Source: Anastrepha obliqua (Eukaryota > Arthropoda > Insecta > Diptera > Tephritidae). From it: DNA of 64,000 bases. Location of the stretch: assembly GCF_027943255.1 (NCBI RefSeq), contig NC_072897.1:22754044-22818043 (forward strand), written 5' to 3'. Positions 30,700 through 42,586 of this stretch are shown here, in pieces (position 1 is the stretch's first letter; every line of letters starts with the position of its first letter). Made by a program: the position numbers and the translations under genes. Below the pieces are notes generated by a model. The model made no database searches and was not told the origin of the DNA. It saw only the letters and a program-made list of their open reading frames with translations.

Positions 30700-32813
30700 A
30701 TTTTCTGGTGAATAGCATCAACCCCGTTTTGTCAGAGTTGACTCTGAGACCGCTACTGGCGGCCCATCTGCTGAGTGTAGCCAGTGCACCTTCCAAAATT
30801 TCAGCCATTACTGATGGGAAGGGACCTGAGACCATCAGGACCAAGTCATCGGCATATGCTACCACCTTTACCCCCCCCCCCTGCTTAAGCGAGTTAAGGC
30901 TTCATTTACAGCTACTAGCCAAAGGAGGGGCGAGAGGACGCCGCCCTGCGGTGTGCCCCTATGTACGAATCTGGTGATTCTAGCCCCTCCTGCCACCGCA
31001 TTTATTTCCCTACCACCAAGTAGGGACGAGATCCAGCGGTAGATAGGTCTTTCCACCCCTAGCCTGTTTAGAGCCGTGACAATTGACTCCGCCGTAATGT
31101 TATTAAAGGCGCCCTCTATGTCTATAAAGGCCGCCAAAGTGAATTGTTTCCCCTCCAGAGATTTCTCTACAGTCCCTACTACCTCATGTAAGGTTGACTC
31201 GGTAGATTTCCCTTTCAGGTAAGCGTGTTGGGCTGGAGAAAGTCTGGTTTCACAGTGCTCTCGGATGTGACAGTCGATCACTCTTTTAAACACCTTGAGA
31301 ATAAAGGAGGTAAGACTTATAGGTCTAAAGTCCTTGGCCAGGACGTGGCCCCTCTTTCCTGCCTTAGGAATGAAGACCACTTTGGTTTTCTTCCAGCTAG
31401 CAGGAACGTGGTTCAGCGAGATACATGCCGAGAAGATCTTTTGAAGAACGGGAACCACCACGGTCTTAGTCTTCTGAAGCATTACTGGCATGATACCATC
31501 GATGCCTGGAGATTTGAAAGGGGAAAAACTCTCGATTGCCCAGTTTATTTTGTTGACGGACAAGACCGGTGTCAGGGACATCACAGGTAACCCCTCCTGC
31601 CGGTTCGGGTCTTCGTTACAGACCGGATCAATAGAGTTTTCCGGGAAATGGGCATCAATAAGGATTTTTAAGGATTCGCCTGCAGATTCAGCCCACTCCC
31701 CGTTCTCTCTTTTGACAAGAGTTTCAGTCTGGCCGAGTCTTTTACAGATTCGATGGATTCGCAGTACTCTTTCCAAGAGTTGCGCTTCGCATCTCTAATG
31801 GCTTTCTTATAAACTTTCAAAATTTCCCGGTAATCTTGAAAGTTCCTTATTTGGTAACATTTGTTGAAGACTCTCCTAACCTTCTCTTTCAAGTCGGTCA
31901 GCGTCTTGCTCCACCAGGGAGGAAAGTCTTTCTTGCTAAAGGATACTGGGCAGGCCACTTTGAAGGCAGTCTGATAGGACCCTTCTAAGTGTCTAACTTG
32001 CGTGTCCAGTTGTTCCTTAGTGGTAGTCAAGAACTTACTCCTATTCAGCTTCTTGCAGAAAACCCTGTGGAAAAGAGACCAGTCTGTTCGTTTAGGGTTC
32101 CTGCGGGGTAGCAAGGTCTCCCGAATGAAATCGATTTCGTAGAGGATCATCCTGTGGTCCGAAAACGAGTTCCTCTGGGAGACCGTGCAATTTTCAACCC
32201 TAACAGCAAATGAGTTTGTAGAAAGAGAGATATCAAGAACTTCCTCCTAACCACTTGATGTTCCCGATGCCGGGAAGACAAAAGTTGGGGAGTTGCCCTT
32301 GTTCCAGATAAGTAAATTACGGCTTAGTATAAAATCAAACAGAGACTCACCCCGTTCATTGATCTCGCTGCTGCCCCAAATGGTGTGTCTGGCATTCGCA
32401 TCGCATCCGATCAGGATGTTCTCCTTCTTGGGCTGGAGAGTATCCACTAGATGTTGCAACTCCTCAGGAGGCGCCGATCGGACGTGGGCCATGTAGGCAG
32501 ACACCACGCAGAAGCAACTGCCACTGGATGGTTCCACCCTGACCGCAGTCACATCCGGTGAACTGAAATTAGATAGCAAAAAGGCATTAATTGTGTTCCT
32601 TACTAGGATACAGGCCCTTGGCTTAACATCAGTTTGGAAATAAAAAAGGTCATAGGATCTGTCCCTCAGTCCCATGATTTTTTGCTGCCAGATCCAAGGC
32701 TCCTGTATCAGGCAGACATCGATGTCCTCCTCCCGGAGGGTGACTCTTGGGTTATCTGTGGCTAGTTTGGAATGACGAAGGTTATTTTGTAATACTTTTA
32801 ACAGACTGTTCAA
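30700..32813 (-). pseudogene. LINE I ORF2: endonuclease and RT, broken
   Basis: Endonuclease from ATG 32813: NNLRHSKLATDN, LIQEPWIW, SAYMAHVRSAPPEELQ, GCDANARHTIWGSS; a single TAG at 32247-32249, then the same frame continues EEVLDISLSTNSFAVRVEN and FSDHRMILYEI (SDH kept) to 31668. A frameshift near 31745 leads to the RT (to 30868): FKSPGIDGIMPVML, DFRPISLTSFILKVFKRV, AAFIDIEGAFNN (motif A kept), GTPQGGVLSPLLW. Another shift lies in a run of eleven C (plus strand 30871-30881) just before MVAYADDLVLMV (motif C kept). So only three small lesions break 700 codons. Confidence 0.85.
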
Positions 32814-32828
32814 AAGTGTTACTTACCT

Positions 32829-34097
32829 TTACGACTGCTCCCCCAGTTCAGAAACTGCGTCCGTCCCAGACAGCCGCAGATCGTCGAGCAGCTTCTTGGT
32901 GTCATCCCCCAATTTCTCCAAGTCATCGTCCAGGGCGACAGAGGCGGGGAAGACCTTCACTTTGGCCAACCTGAGGCCAAAGCGAAGTTTGAACTGCTGT
33001 TTTTCGAGTGCCTCCAGCGACTCGTTGTTAATCAGCAGTAATATGGCTGAGCTATGCTGCTGAGGTTCTTCTACTTTGATGACAGACCAGTCATCCATAG
33101 GAACCTCAGGATTCTGAAGCTTGAGACACGGGACAATTTCCGAACTGTCCAGCTGCATTTTCGGCAACCAGATTCTGGCTCGTGGTCGCCTGGGAATTTC
33201 TGAGGCAGGGATGAGCTTTAGCGAAAGCCCTTCCTATGTGTTGCTAACCGTAGCAAGGCTCTTCTCCAGAAACTCTTTCGAGTACTGATTGGCACATTTT
33301 ATCACCCTACAGCCTCGACAGATTTCACCCGAGTCGAAGAGAGGTGCTGGCCCTTTTTTATCCATGAGGTGTCTGACGACCATACCCGATAGCCGTCCCT
33401 CAATGGCATCCCAAAGGAGTAACAACGCTCTTCCACTTTTGGTTTTTGCGTCCTCAAAGGCAACTTGGAGATGATCTCTGGCCACCTCACTGTAAGCCGC
33501 CCTCGAGGCCGAGCCTGCCGCACTGGTTGAAGGGCCCCCAGACCACTGCGTTGAGGAGTATTTGCTCCTTTTGGCCACATGTCCACTCACATCCTGTGAG
33601 CGGTTACGTTTAGCCGAGCTCCGTGCCAGTTTTGGCTGTTGTTGTGGTTGTTGTTGTGGCTGGTTTAATTTTGCTGCGGACGCGGCCTCGTTTTCTCTGA
33701 TCGCGGCATCGTGCTTCACACGGTCCTCAGCGCCCCGCTCGTGCGCTTTACCGGCTTGTTCATTCTTGGCAATCTTTGACAGAATGAATTTTGCCCTCAG
33801 GTAGCGCGCTTTGAGCAGGGTACTGGACGACTTCTTATTCTTCTTCTTTTTGGTGACCTTCGCAGTGGTCACCGGGGCATCATTGCCAGGGGTCACCTTG
33901 GCGGCCTTATCAGAGGCCCCCAAGGAAACCTTGCTAGAGGCCGCCTTGATTACCTCACCAGAGGTCGTCTTGGTAGCCGACTGGAGAAGGCTTGGTCTTA
34001 GAAGCGGGGTGCTGTGTTTTGCACCGCCCGAACATGGCTCGACGATCGTTTCCTGGCTGGAGACCAGAAGATCGTCCTCGGAGAGAGTGCCCAGCAC
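32829..34097 (-). pseudogene. LINE I ORF1 (DUF4780-type), one nonsense mutation
   Basis: One frame runs 34097-32829 (about 420 codons) broken only by a TAG at 33234-33236 where the context (SNT*EGLSLK) suggests a former Trp. The N-terminal half is Ser/Thr/Lys/Gln rich with a VTKKKKNKKSSSTLL basic patch and a Pro-Gln repeat. The centre has AAYSEVARDHLQVA, LLLWDAIEGRLSGMVV and an EICRGCRVIKCANQYS segment with three Cys. The C-terminus has RARIWLPKMQLDSSEI and MDDWSVIKVEEP. It ends 15 bases upstream of the ORF2 ATG. The true start could lie a little upstream after an indel. Confidence 0.78.
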
Positions 34098-34750
34098 ACT
34101 TAACTACTTCTTTTGTTTTTTTATTTTTCGAATCCATTAGCTTTTTGGTCCCACGAGTAGGCACGGAAGGGGTGGTCCGCCACGGCAGAGCTGGCATGCC
34201 GTGGTAAGGCACTTAATACAAGCGACCTAGCCTGGGCGTTGGAGGGGACCGTTAAAGACTAGTTATTTAGACACTACCAGCCATGCAGCTCTCGGCACGG
34301 GTAACTCGACACCTTGGCTTGAAGTGCTGACAAGGTTATACCGCCTTGTCACCGGTCTACAGAGCCTCGTTAGCGAAAACAGGGAGTACCAAGTCCAGGG
34401 CATCAGGTCCTGGACAGTGGGTAGAGGTTGCCAATTGGAGAGGAGTGGCTATATTGTTCGCATCACTTTCCCATTTAACCCCCCGAAAACTGTTACTAAT
34501 GTTCAAATTTTAAATAGCGAAATAAATAAAAATATTAATAATAAACCACCACCAATATATATGCAAGGTGTGGAATGCATCAAGACACTAAAAAATGCTT
34601 TAAGTGTAATAGCAAATAGCAATTTTGTCCCAAAAATCCTTAGAAATAATGAAGTACGAGTTCGAGCAAATGACTTAGGAACGTACACGCAAATACATCA
34701 AATGCTAAAACAAAAAGGAACAAAACTGCATACTTTCAAACCAAAAAATG

Positions 34751-34760
34751 AGAGGGGGTT
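34751..34760. repeat. Target-site duplication of LINE J (left copy)
   Basis: AGAGGGGGTT occurs here and at 39931-39940, flanking LINE J. One copy plus the flanks restores an unbroken LINE K reading. Confidence 0.88.
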
Positions 34761-34852
34761 AGGTAAGGTTAGGTTGAAGCGGTTGTCCTGTGGGACACAC
34801 TCAGGCTCATAGCCCATTGTGATGCCGCGTGGGGAGCTTGTCCCTATCTCTC

Positions 34853-37800
34853 CTAAAACCAGTGTGTGTTTTTCAAAAATTTTACAATATCTCTGATTTC
34901 TATAGTACTGAGGTCTTCTAGCTCACTAAAAAATTGTCTACCCAGAATAGTAAACCTGCGTCTGGATAGAGTAGGGCAGTGGCACAGTAGGTGCGAGATT
35001 GTCTCTTCTTCGTCCTCATCTAGACAACTTCTACAGAAGTCATGTATTTGCACACCCATCCTTTGGGCGTGTCTGCCATCTTTCGTTTGCTTTCTTTACA
35101 ATTTCTTCAAGGATGTGTAGCTTACATATTTATAAGGGTATCCCTATGTCATTATCTATGTGCTCGTCAGACAGTTTAGTGCCGAGTCTTGGTAGTTCAT
35201 CGGCTCTACAGTTACCCTCAATGTCGCGATGGCCAGGAACCCATGTTACCTTTAGGTGAAATGACTCAGCCATCTCGTTAAGAGACTGTTTTGTGAGGGA
35301 TTTTATCGCCGCTTGGCTATCAGTGAAAATGTAGATATCATTTCCGGATATCGCATCACACTGTATCAGTGTCGCGGCTTTTATTATTGCCATCAGTTCA
35401 GCCTGAAAGACACTACAGTAGTCGGGGAGCCGAAAACTGAAGGAGATCCCCAGATGTTCAGAATATACACCTCCGCCCACCCTGCCCTCGGACTTTGAGC
35501 CATCTGTGTAAACATGGATGGACTCGCCCTGTCTCACGTCGTCCCGTTCCCACTCTTCCCTTGAGGGTAGGAGGGTCGTAAACGATGTAATGGCAAGTAT
35601 AGGCGGGAGTGCATAGTCCACCAGTCCGGGAAGCCCCAGAGTGCCAGCCAGGATTTTTCCGTGGCCATAATCCGTGTTTGACCACTTGTTTAGAGTGTTC
35701 AGCCTTATTGCCGCACTGCGTGCGTTATATATTGCCTGCAGATCTACCGAAAGGAGGTTTAGTGTCGCATATAATGCTTTCGATGGTGTGGTTGTCAACC
35801 GGCACCAGTTATCAGAACAGATGCTAGTCTTTGCACCTTGTCAAGTTTCTTGATGTTCACACCCTTCTGAAGGGCATCCCACCATATTACTATACCGTAG
35901 TAGAGAATCGGCCGAACCACTGCTGTGTAGAGCCAATGTATCATTTTGGGTTCCAATCCCCATTTCTTCCCAATAAGCCTTCCGCAGGAGTGCATTGCGG
36001 TCATAGCTTTCCGTGCTCTGTCTGCGACTGTGAGCCCCCAATTTAGCTTCCTATCTAGTATAAGTCCTAGATATTTTGCCCTTTCTATTACTCTAAGTGG
36101 TTTCCCTCCTAGGAATATTTGTTGAAGAGTAGGTGTTTTGTGTTTCCTACTAAAAAGTATCAGATCCGTTTTTTCCGGATTTACCTCTAGTCCTCGACTT
36201 TTACACCAAAGTGATAGTCTGTTGAGAGATCTTTGTTGGAGGTCACATAATGTTGGAAGGTGTTTCCCCGAGATTGCTATTACAATATCATCAGCATATG
36301 ATATTATTTTACCTCCAATTTTTTCCAGTTCTTGTAGAAGATTGTTGACAGTTAGGTTGCACAGAAGTGGAGAAATAACCCCACCTTGGGGTGTACCCCT
36401 GATCGGAAATTTTTTAACAAATGTGTCACCCAAATTTGGGTTTATCGTTCGCCCAGTTAGCATTCGTTTATAAACGAGACTATTGCATTGCTTACTCCCA
36501 TTTCCGTTAGCGAAGTGGTAATTGCTTCCGGATATATGTTATTGAAGGCACCCTCGATGTCTAGAAAGGCAGCGAGGGTAAATTCTTTGTAGTGAAGTGA
36601 TTTCTCGACTGTGTGAACTAGCTCATGGAGCGCTGTTTCCACTGATTTGCCTTTGCTGTATGCATGTTGGGAAGGTGATAGTTTGTCGCTAATCCTTCCT
36701 TTGATATGCACATCTAGCAACCGCTCTAAAGATTTTAACAAAAAGGATGATAGGCTAATTGGCCTGAAGTCCTTCGGTTTCGTATGTGTGGTTTTCCCTC
36801 CTTTGGGAATGAATACCACTTTTACTTCTGCCCATTTCTTAGGAATATAGTTAAGACGTATCGCTGCCTCAAAAATTAAGGCGAGTGTAGGTGCAATCAA
36901 ATCTTTTGTGTGTTGCAAGTCAGCGGGAATGATTCCATCAGGTCCCGGTGATTTGTAATGTTTGAAGCTGCCAATGGCAAGTTTTATGTTGTCCTCCGTT
37001 ATGAAATCTGTTGGGGGGGTCTCGTAGTGAACTATAGGGTGGGTTCTACTGTCTTCGTTGCAGAGACAACCTGGAAAGTGCGTCTGCAGTAATAATTCTA
37101 GTGTTTCTTCACTGCTGTTTGTCCAGTTGCCATTCTCTCTTATGAGGCAGCTAGGGTTACTGGGACTTGTTGATACTACTTTCCGGAGTCTACTGGTCTC
37201 CGAAACGCTTTCTATCTTTTGACAGAAGTCTCTCCAAGACGCCGTTTTTGCTGCCCTTATGGCATAGTTAAATCTACGCTGGCATTCTTTGTATCTGTCC
37301 CACGAGTTGGTTCTCATCGTTTCGTTATACATAGTTCTGCATTCCCTTCTGAGGTTTGCTATATCAGTGGACCACCATGGAAGTTTCGGTTTTCCTCTTC
37401 TTGTTCTCTGAGGACATGCTGCTTTCGCAGCTTGTTGAAATGCTAAAGTCAGCCCATCAACCACTGAGTCGAGCTGTGGCTCGGAGTTAATTGTGTATGT
37501 CGCTGCTGGGAGATTGCTGGATAACGTGGTTTCAAACATCCCCCAGTTTGTGCGTCTGCGGTTTATAACCGGCTTGAACTGCTTAGTTGGTAATGAAATG
37601 GTGTACGTGAAGTACCTATGATCTGAGAAGGAGTAGTCTGTAGACACTCTCCAATCCTTTAAAATTTGGGACCCTCGTTCATTGACACACGTGATGTCTA
37701 GAACTTCACTTCTCGTAGTTGTTACAAAAGTAGGGGTATCACCTATGTTACTAATATAAAGATTGTTACACATAATGAATTCAAGGATGTACTCACCACG

Positions 37801-38253
37801 TGCGTTTGTGTCTGAACTGCCCCAGACATGACGATGTGCATTAGCATCTGCTCCCAGTATGAATGGGGTGCCACATCTCGATGCTTCATGAACTGCGTCT
37901 CTTATGAGTTGTGATGGAGGTGGTTGCTCCGTGTCGTGTGCCATATAAGATGAGGCAAGCCATATCGTCCTTCCGCAGGACTCCACTGCCGTGATTACGT
38001 TATCCGCATCACTAAATTGTATTAGTAAATATACATTAATACATTTCTTTGCTAGTATGCACGACCTGGGTTTACCTTTGTCAGTGACATAGACCAATTT
38101 GTACTCTCTGCTGCTCAATACGCAAACCCGATCTTTTACGACCCATGGTTCTTGAATGAGCACGATGTCCTCTTCTCTTTCTGCGAGACGAAGGATGAGT
38201 GCGGCTGAGGCCGCCTTACTGTGGTGAAGATTGATTTGTACAATCTTCACCAT
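34853..38253 (-). pseudogene. LINE J ORF2: endonuclease, RT, RNase H, zinc finger
   Basis: From ATG 38253 a 598-codon frame holds the endonuclease (QINLHHSKAASA, LIQEPWVV, SSYMAHDTEQPPPSQL, GADANAHRHVWGSS, FSDHRYFTY) and RT up to motif A (AAFLDIEGAFNN). One-base shifts near 36466 and 35798 divide the rest: GTPQGGVISPLLC and ISYADDIVIAIS (motif C), then RNase H with VYTDGSKSEGRVGGGV, FQAELMAII, IFTDSQAAIKSL and WVPGHRDIEGNCRADELPR, catalytic residues all visible. A third break with a deletion near 35080 precedes FCRSCLDEDEEETISHLLCH. All catalytic motifs are intact despite three frame breaks, which points to a fairly young copy. Confidence 0.88.
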
Positions 38254-38379
38254 CGCTATTGTAGGTTATTCAAAGGCAGCCAACCACGGTTTGGTCTGCG
38301 TTCTCTTCATCGGATATAGGGGGAAGAGACTCCTCATCCTCCATAGCAGAGAGATCGGAGTATTCCCCTTCCATGTCCT

Positions 38380-39797
38380 CTAAGTAACCCTTTCGAAGAG
38401 TTCGCCTACCATGCCGGAGTTGGAAGCCACCTCATCGTTGTCTGTGACAACCTCGTTTGCTTCCGCAGATGAAGTTATATTTTCTGCGGAGGTGCTCTTG
38501 CTAGCTACATCCTGTCTGTAGACATGGAGAGTCAGCGTTTGGAAGCCGTAATTGATCTTCCATTTCCTGTTGGCAAGTGGGTCCAAAGATTCCTCATTGA
38601 GGATTATCACGGCCAGTCTCCTCTTGTCGTCCACTTCGCCAATCTTTGCTACCTTCCAGTCGCTGGTAGGTAGTTCGGGGTTGCCTAGCTTTATTAGATC
38701 CAGGACTTCCTCTGGATCAGAATGGAAGTCTGGTATCCAGGCTCTAGATCTTGGCCGGTTGGGAATGTCTTCTCGGTGGACCACATCAAGGCGGGCCCCC
38801 GGCCAAGGTTCCCCTATGCGATTAATCGCTAGGGTGTATAGGTCCACGGAACGTTGTTCAGCGCACCTTATTAATTTGACGCGGAATTGAAACCATCGCG
38901 CATCCGAGCAGCTGGGTGGAGATCCTGGATTTTCTTTCAAGATGTCCCTATACACCTTCCAGAGGCTCCTATTGATTAAGTCCCAGTTTGCTTGAGAGAT
39001 CGCACCATCATGGGAACTGCGATCAATCACTGCCCGTACATGGCTTCCTTTCGCTACTTCAGCGAAAGACCTCTTCGGCGTGACTTTGGTCATTTGAGTG
39101 GCGGACACCTTGGTTTGTTTGGCTTCAGCCGATGTCCCTTCACTCGATCTCTTCCGCTTGCCTTGTGCGGAGTCCATTTTGGCCTTCTACCGGTGTTCGG
39201 AGTCTTGGAGTCCTTGGAGTCTGACTGTTCCTCCGTCAGATCCTCTTCTCTAGTGTCCTTCAGTCTCTCCAGGATTCTGAAGGCCGATCGCCTGGTACGA
39301 TAGTACCTTTCTGACGCACTTATTTGCTTCCGGGGGTGGGTACTACCCGGGGCAGTGATAGTGCCAGAAGGGCAGACACCGGAAGCCATTGGCTTAGCCG
39401 TGTGGTCCGATGCTGCCGACGTTGATGGGGGTGTTTCTCCTTTCGGAGTTCCCGTGCCACCTGGAGTGACAGGGACAGCAAGGTCTGCTTGTCTTTTGAC
39501 AGGGCAGCTCTTGCTTCCCAAGGATTTTGTTGCGAGGGGGGGGGTCTATTGCTGGCAGACGTTGATGGAGTGTCATCCTCAACTTGTCTTAGGACAGGGT
39601 TGGGATTGTTGCCAGTGAGAGGTCTCGCTGCCGTAGAGGCAGTCCCTGAAGGGACGGAGCGGGAGTTAGGCCCTGGCTTGGCCACAGGCTTCACTCCGCT
39701 TACATTAGTGGTCTTCCTTATTGAAAGACCTGACCTTCCTGAGGGATTTGGTCTTGATTTGTGGGTGCCTTGGTTGTCCGAGGCTAGGTTTTTTTTT
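38380..39797 (-). pseudogene. LINE J ORF1 (DUF4780-type), frameshifted N-terminus
   Basis: The C-terminal 265 codons (39177-38380) are open: a KRSFAEVAKGSHVRAVIDRS segment, a helix-rich middle (WDLINRSLWKVYRDIL, WFQFRVKLIRCAEQRSVDLY), RSRAWIPDFHSDPEEVLDLI, TSDWKVAKIGEVDDKRRLAV, and an acidic tail. The N-terminal part (about 39797-39320) is Pro/Ser/Thr rich and lies in shifted frames. It ends about 125 bases upstream of ORF2. The role would be RNA binding; the domain has no assigned enzymatic function that I know. Confidence 0.78.
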
Positions 39798-40436
39798 GGA
39801 ATTCATTTCATTTCATAATCGTCCGAGCGTGGCGGACTAGGATTTTTTAGGGGGGAGAGGGGAGATGTCGACCTAGGCAGTCCCCTCTACGATGGCAAGG
39901 TCATTCTACCTCCTGAGGTGACCCAGTTTCAGAGGGGGTTCAAAGTAGTATTACGCAACATGCATCCTTCTGTGGACCAAGAAGAAATAAAGAGTGAATT
40001 AGGAGAAAAAAGTCATAAAGTCATAAATATATGTAATACAACACAAAGAACAACAAAAAAAACAATAAACACTATTTTTTATTGAACTGGAAACAAATAC
40101 TTATAACAAAGACATTTATAACATAGACAAACTAATGCACTGCATCGTATCGTTTGAGGCGCCACATCATAAAAGGATAATTCCACAATGCAGGAAATGT
40201 CAGAAACATGGACATACAAAAAATTATTGCACAAGAGACTCAGTGTGTGTAAAATATGCAGGAAAACATTTAACAAGCGAATGCAACAATCCGACCATTC
40301 AAGTGAAATGCGCACTATGTGGAGGTAATCATACCAAAACACAAACATCACAAAATCAACAGTAATACCAGGTATAAGTTATGCTGATGTAATAGCCTCA
40401 TCAAATCCACAGGTAATAGAACCAGAACTAACTATC

Positions 40437-40764
40437 AAACCTCAAAACAACAAAAATATTAATGAACTCAAAGACATGATAAAAACTTTAATCACCCAAA
40501 TGACTAATATGATGAACATATTTACAATGTTAATGAATTGCTCAAATGGACGAAAGTAATAACACAAAAATTCTTATCTCGAATGCAAATAGACTTACTC
40601 AAACCTCAAAACAACAAAAATATTGATGAACTCAAAGACATGACAAGAACTTTAATCACCCAAATGACTAATATGATGAACATAATTACAATGTTAATGA
40701 ATAGCTCGAATGGACGAAAATATTAACACAAAAATTCTTATCTCGAATTCAAATGGACTCACTC
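40437..40764 (+). repeat. 164-bp tandem duplication at the LINE K ORF1/ORF2 junction
   Basis: Two direct copies with a period of 164 bases (for example CTCAAAACAACAAAAATATT at 40441 and again at 40605). The unit spans the end of ORF1 and the start of ORF2, so both the ORF1 tail and the ORF2 start are present twice. Confidence 0.88.
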
Positions 40765-42586
40765 GGCAATATTTAGAGCTGAAGAGGTTTTAATTGACAG
40801 AAAAATTGATATTCTGTTAATTGCAGAAATACATTTCACAGACAAAAGTTATTTAACATTCCCTGGATATAAATTATATGCAATTAATCATCCCGACGAA
40901 AAAGCTCACGGGGGAACAGCCATTATCATCAAAACAAACATAAAACATACCCTATGTGTCACTTCACATCCAAGCCACGTCTATACAAATTGTTGTCAAC
41001 AATGGACCCATATCAATATCATCTATCTACTGTCCTCCAAGACATTTGATAAAGACTGATCAATATGATGATTACTTTAAGACATTAGACAATTGATTCA
41101 TTGCTGGAGGGGACTTAAACGCAAAGCTAACTGACTGGGGTTCAAGGTTGACTAATAAAAAAGGTATATATTATATTTAATTAACGCAATCCACGAAAAA
41201 ATTGAGAAAAATATGGCAAAAAAGCAGATCTTCTGCAGACAAACAGAGGTTAAACTTAGCCCCAAAAAATTTGAAGGCTTGTTTATGTGACATCAAAAAT
41301 AAAGAAATTGAAAAATTTTTTAAAAATTTAACTCCTACGCATGACACAAATTATTCCTTGTGGAAATGTACAAAACAACTTAAAAACCAGATAAAGCATC
41401 AACCCCCACTAAGAAAAGATGACAACACATGGACTTTTACAAATAGTAAAAAGCAGCGGCATTGGGAAATTATTTTGAAAATGTCCTATCGAACAACGAA
41501 CATAAACAAATTGACACGATTAGTAATGTTAATACTGATAAAATCACAAAAATAAGAAAAACAAGCACAGAAGAAGTGATATTATGGATAAAAACTCGAA
41601 TTAAACATAAAAAAGCACCCGGATATGATATGCTGACAGGCAAAGCACTTACAAGGCTACCAATTGAGGCTTAGAAACGTGTTTAATGCAATATTTCGCT
41701 TACAATACTTCCTAAAAGTATGGAAAGTCGCAGAAATCATTGCGCTTCATATCGACTTATAAGCCTACTTCCGACTATATCTATAATTGCAGAAAAACTT
41801 TTACATGACAGAATTACCCCAATACTTGACACGAAAAACATCATTCCAGATCATTAATTCGGTTTTCGACATTGAACTATCCAACAAATACATCGAGTTA
41901 CACAAAAAATTATTTCAGCATGGGAAATAAACGATACCGCGTTGCTGTATTTTTGGACGTCGCAAACGCTTTTGAAAAAGCTTGGCACAAAGGCCTCTTA
42001 CATAAAATTTGGACAATATTACCACATGACTATTTTTTAATTATCAAGAGCTACCTTACTGATCGATGCTTCTACATTAAATATATACAATGACAAATGC
42101 TCACATATACATCCAATAACAGCAGGGGTTCCTCAAGGCAGCGTTCTAGGACCACTGCTATATGACTTATTTACCTCTACATACCACTCCCAGATGAAAC
42201 TAATTCAACTATAGCAACATTTGCATACGACACAATTTTATTGTCATCTGACAAAAACCTCTCAACCGCAACAACAAAATTGCAGATATACACCAACAAT
42301 GTAAAGAAGTGGTTTGGTAAATGGAGTTTAAAAGTAAATGAGGACAAATCTGTACAATTAATATTTATGACAAGAACAGAGGTTGCTGCTATGCAGATTA
42401 AGCTCAACAATAAAAGTATACTAATTGAAACATCTGCAAAATGTTTTGGAATCTATATGGACTCAAAATTAACTTGGAAAGATCACATCAAAAAGAAAAT
42501 AAAGCGAATAAAGGAAAATTTCGACAATTGCATTGGCTAGTAGGTAGAAATTCTAAGCTCAGTATTTCCAACAAACTTCTAGTATA

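Larger units (their letters stand above)
30680..34480 (-). mobile_element. R1/LOA-type LINE I, 3'-truncated
   Basis: The minus-strand element has a long leader (about 34480-34100), ORF1, a 15-base gap and ORF2 with endonuclease and RT. It stops just after the RT thumb start (LFTRKYKPPPFKL) at about 30680, so RNase H and the 3' UTR are missing. Loss of a 3' end is not typical of LINE insertion, so a later deletion or another insertion is implied. Confidence 0.8.
34761..39930 (-). mobile_element. R1/LOA-type LINE J, near complete
   Basis: A 5.17-kb minus-strand LINE inserted in LINE K with a 10-bp duplication. It has a leader, ORF1, ORF2 (endonuclease, RT, RNase H, Cys/His finger) and a 3' UTR that ends in AACCTAACC-type repeats. 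It is the most complete R1/LOA-type copy in the window and can serve as the reference for B, D, E, F, I and M. Confidence 0.9.
34495..40560 (+). pseudogene. LINE K ORF1, interrupted by LINE J
   Basis: The first part (34495-34760) reads NKPPPIYMQGVECIKTLKNA, then RNNEVRVRAND and KLHTFKPKNERG, which aligns with LINE A's PRE_C2HC-type region. After LINE J (from 39931) it continues FKVVLRNMHPSVDQEEIKSE, then breaks, then QCRKCQKHGHTKNYC, CVKYAGKHLTSEC (the second knuckle has Tyr for its second Cys) and CALCGGNHTK. The C-terminal MTNMMNIFTMLMN helix is present and is duplicated with the 164-bp tandem repeat. Confidence 0.8.

Noticed and set aside
34761..34790. Telomeric repeat remnant (TTAGG-like)
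   Set aside because: The AACCTAACC stretch is the 3' tail of LINE J next to its target duplication and only two to three units long.
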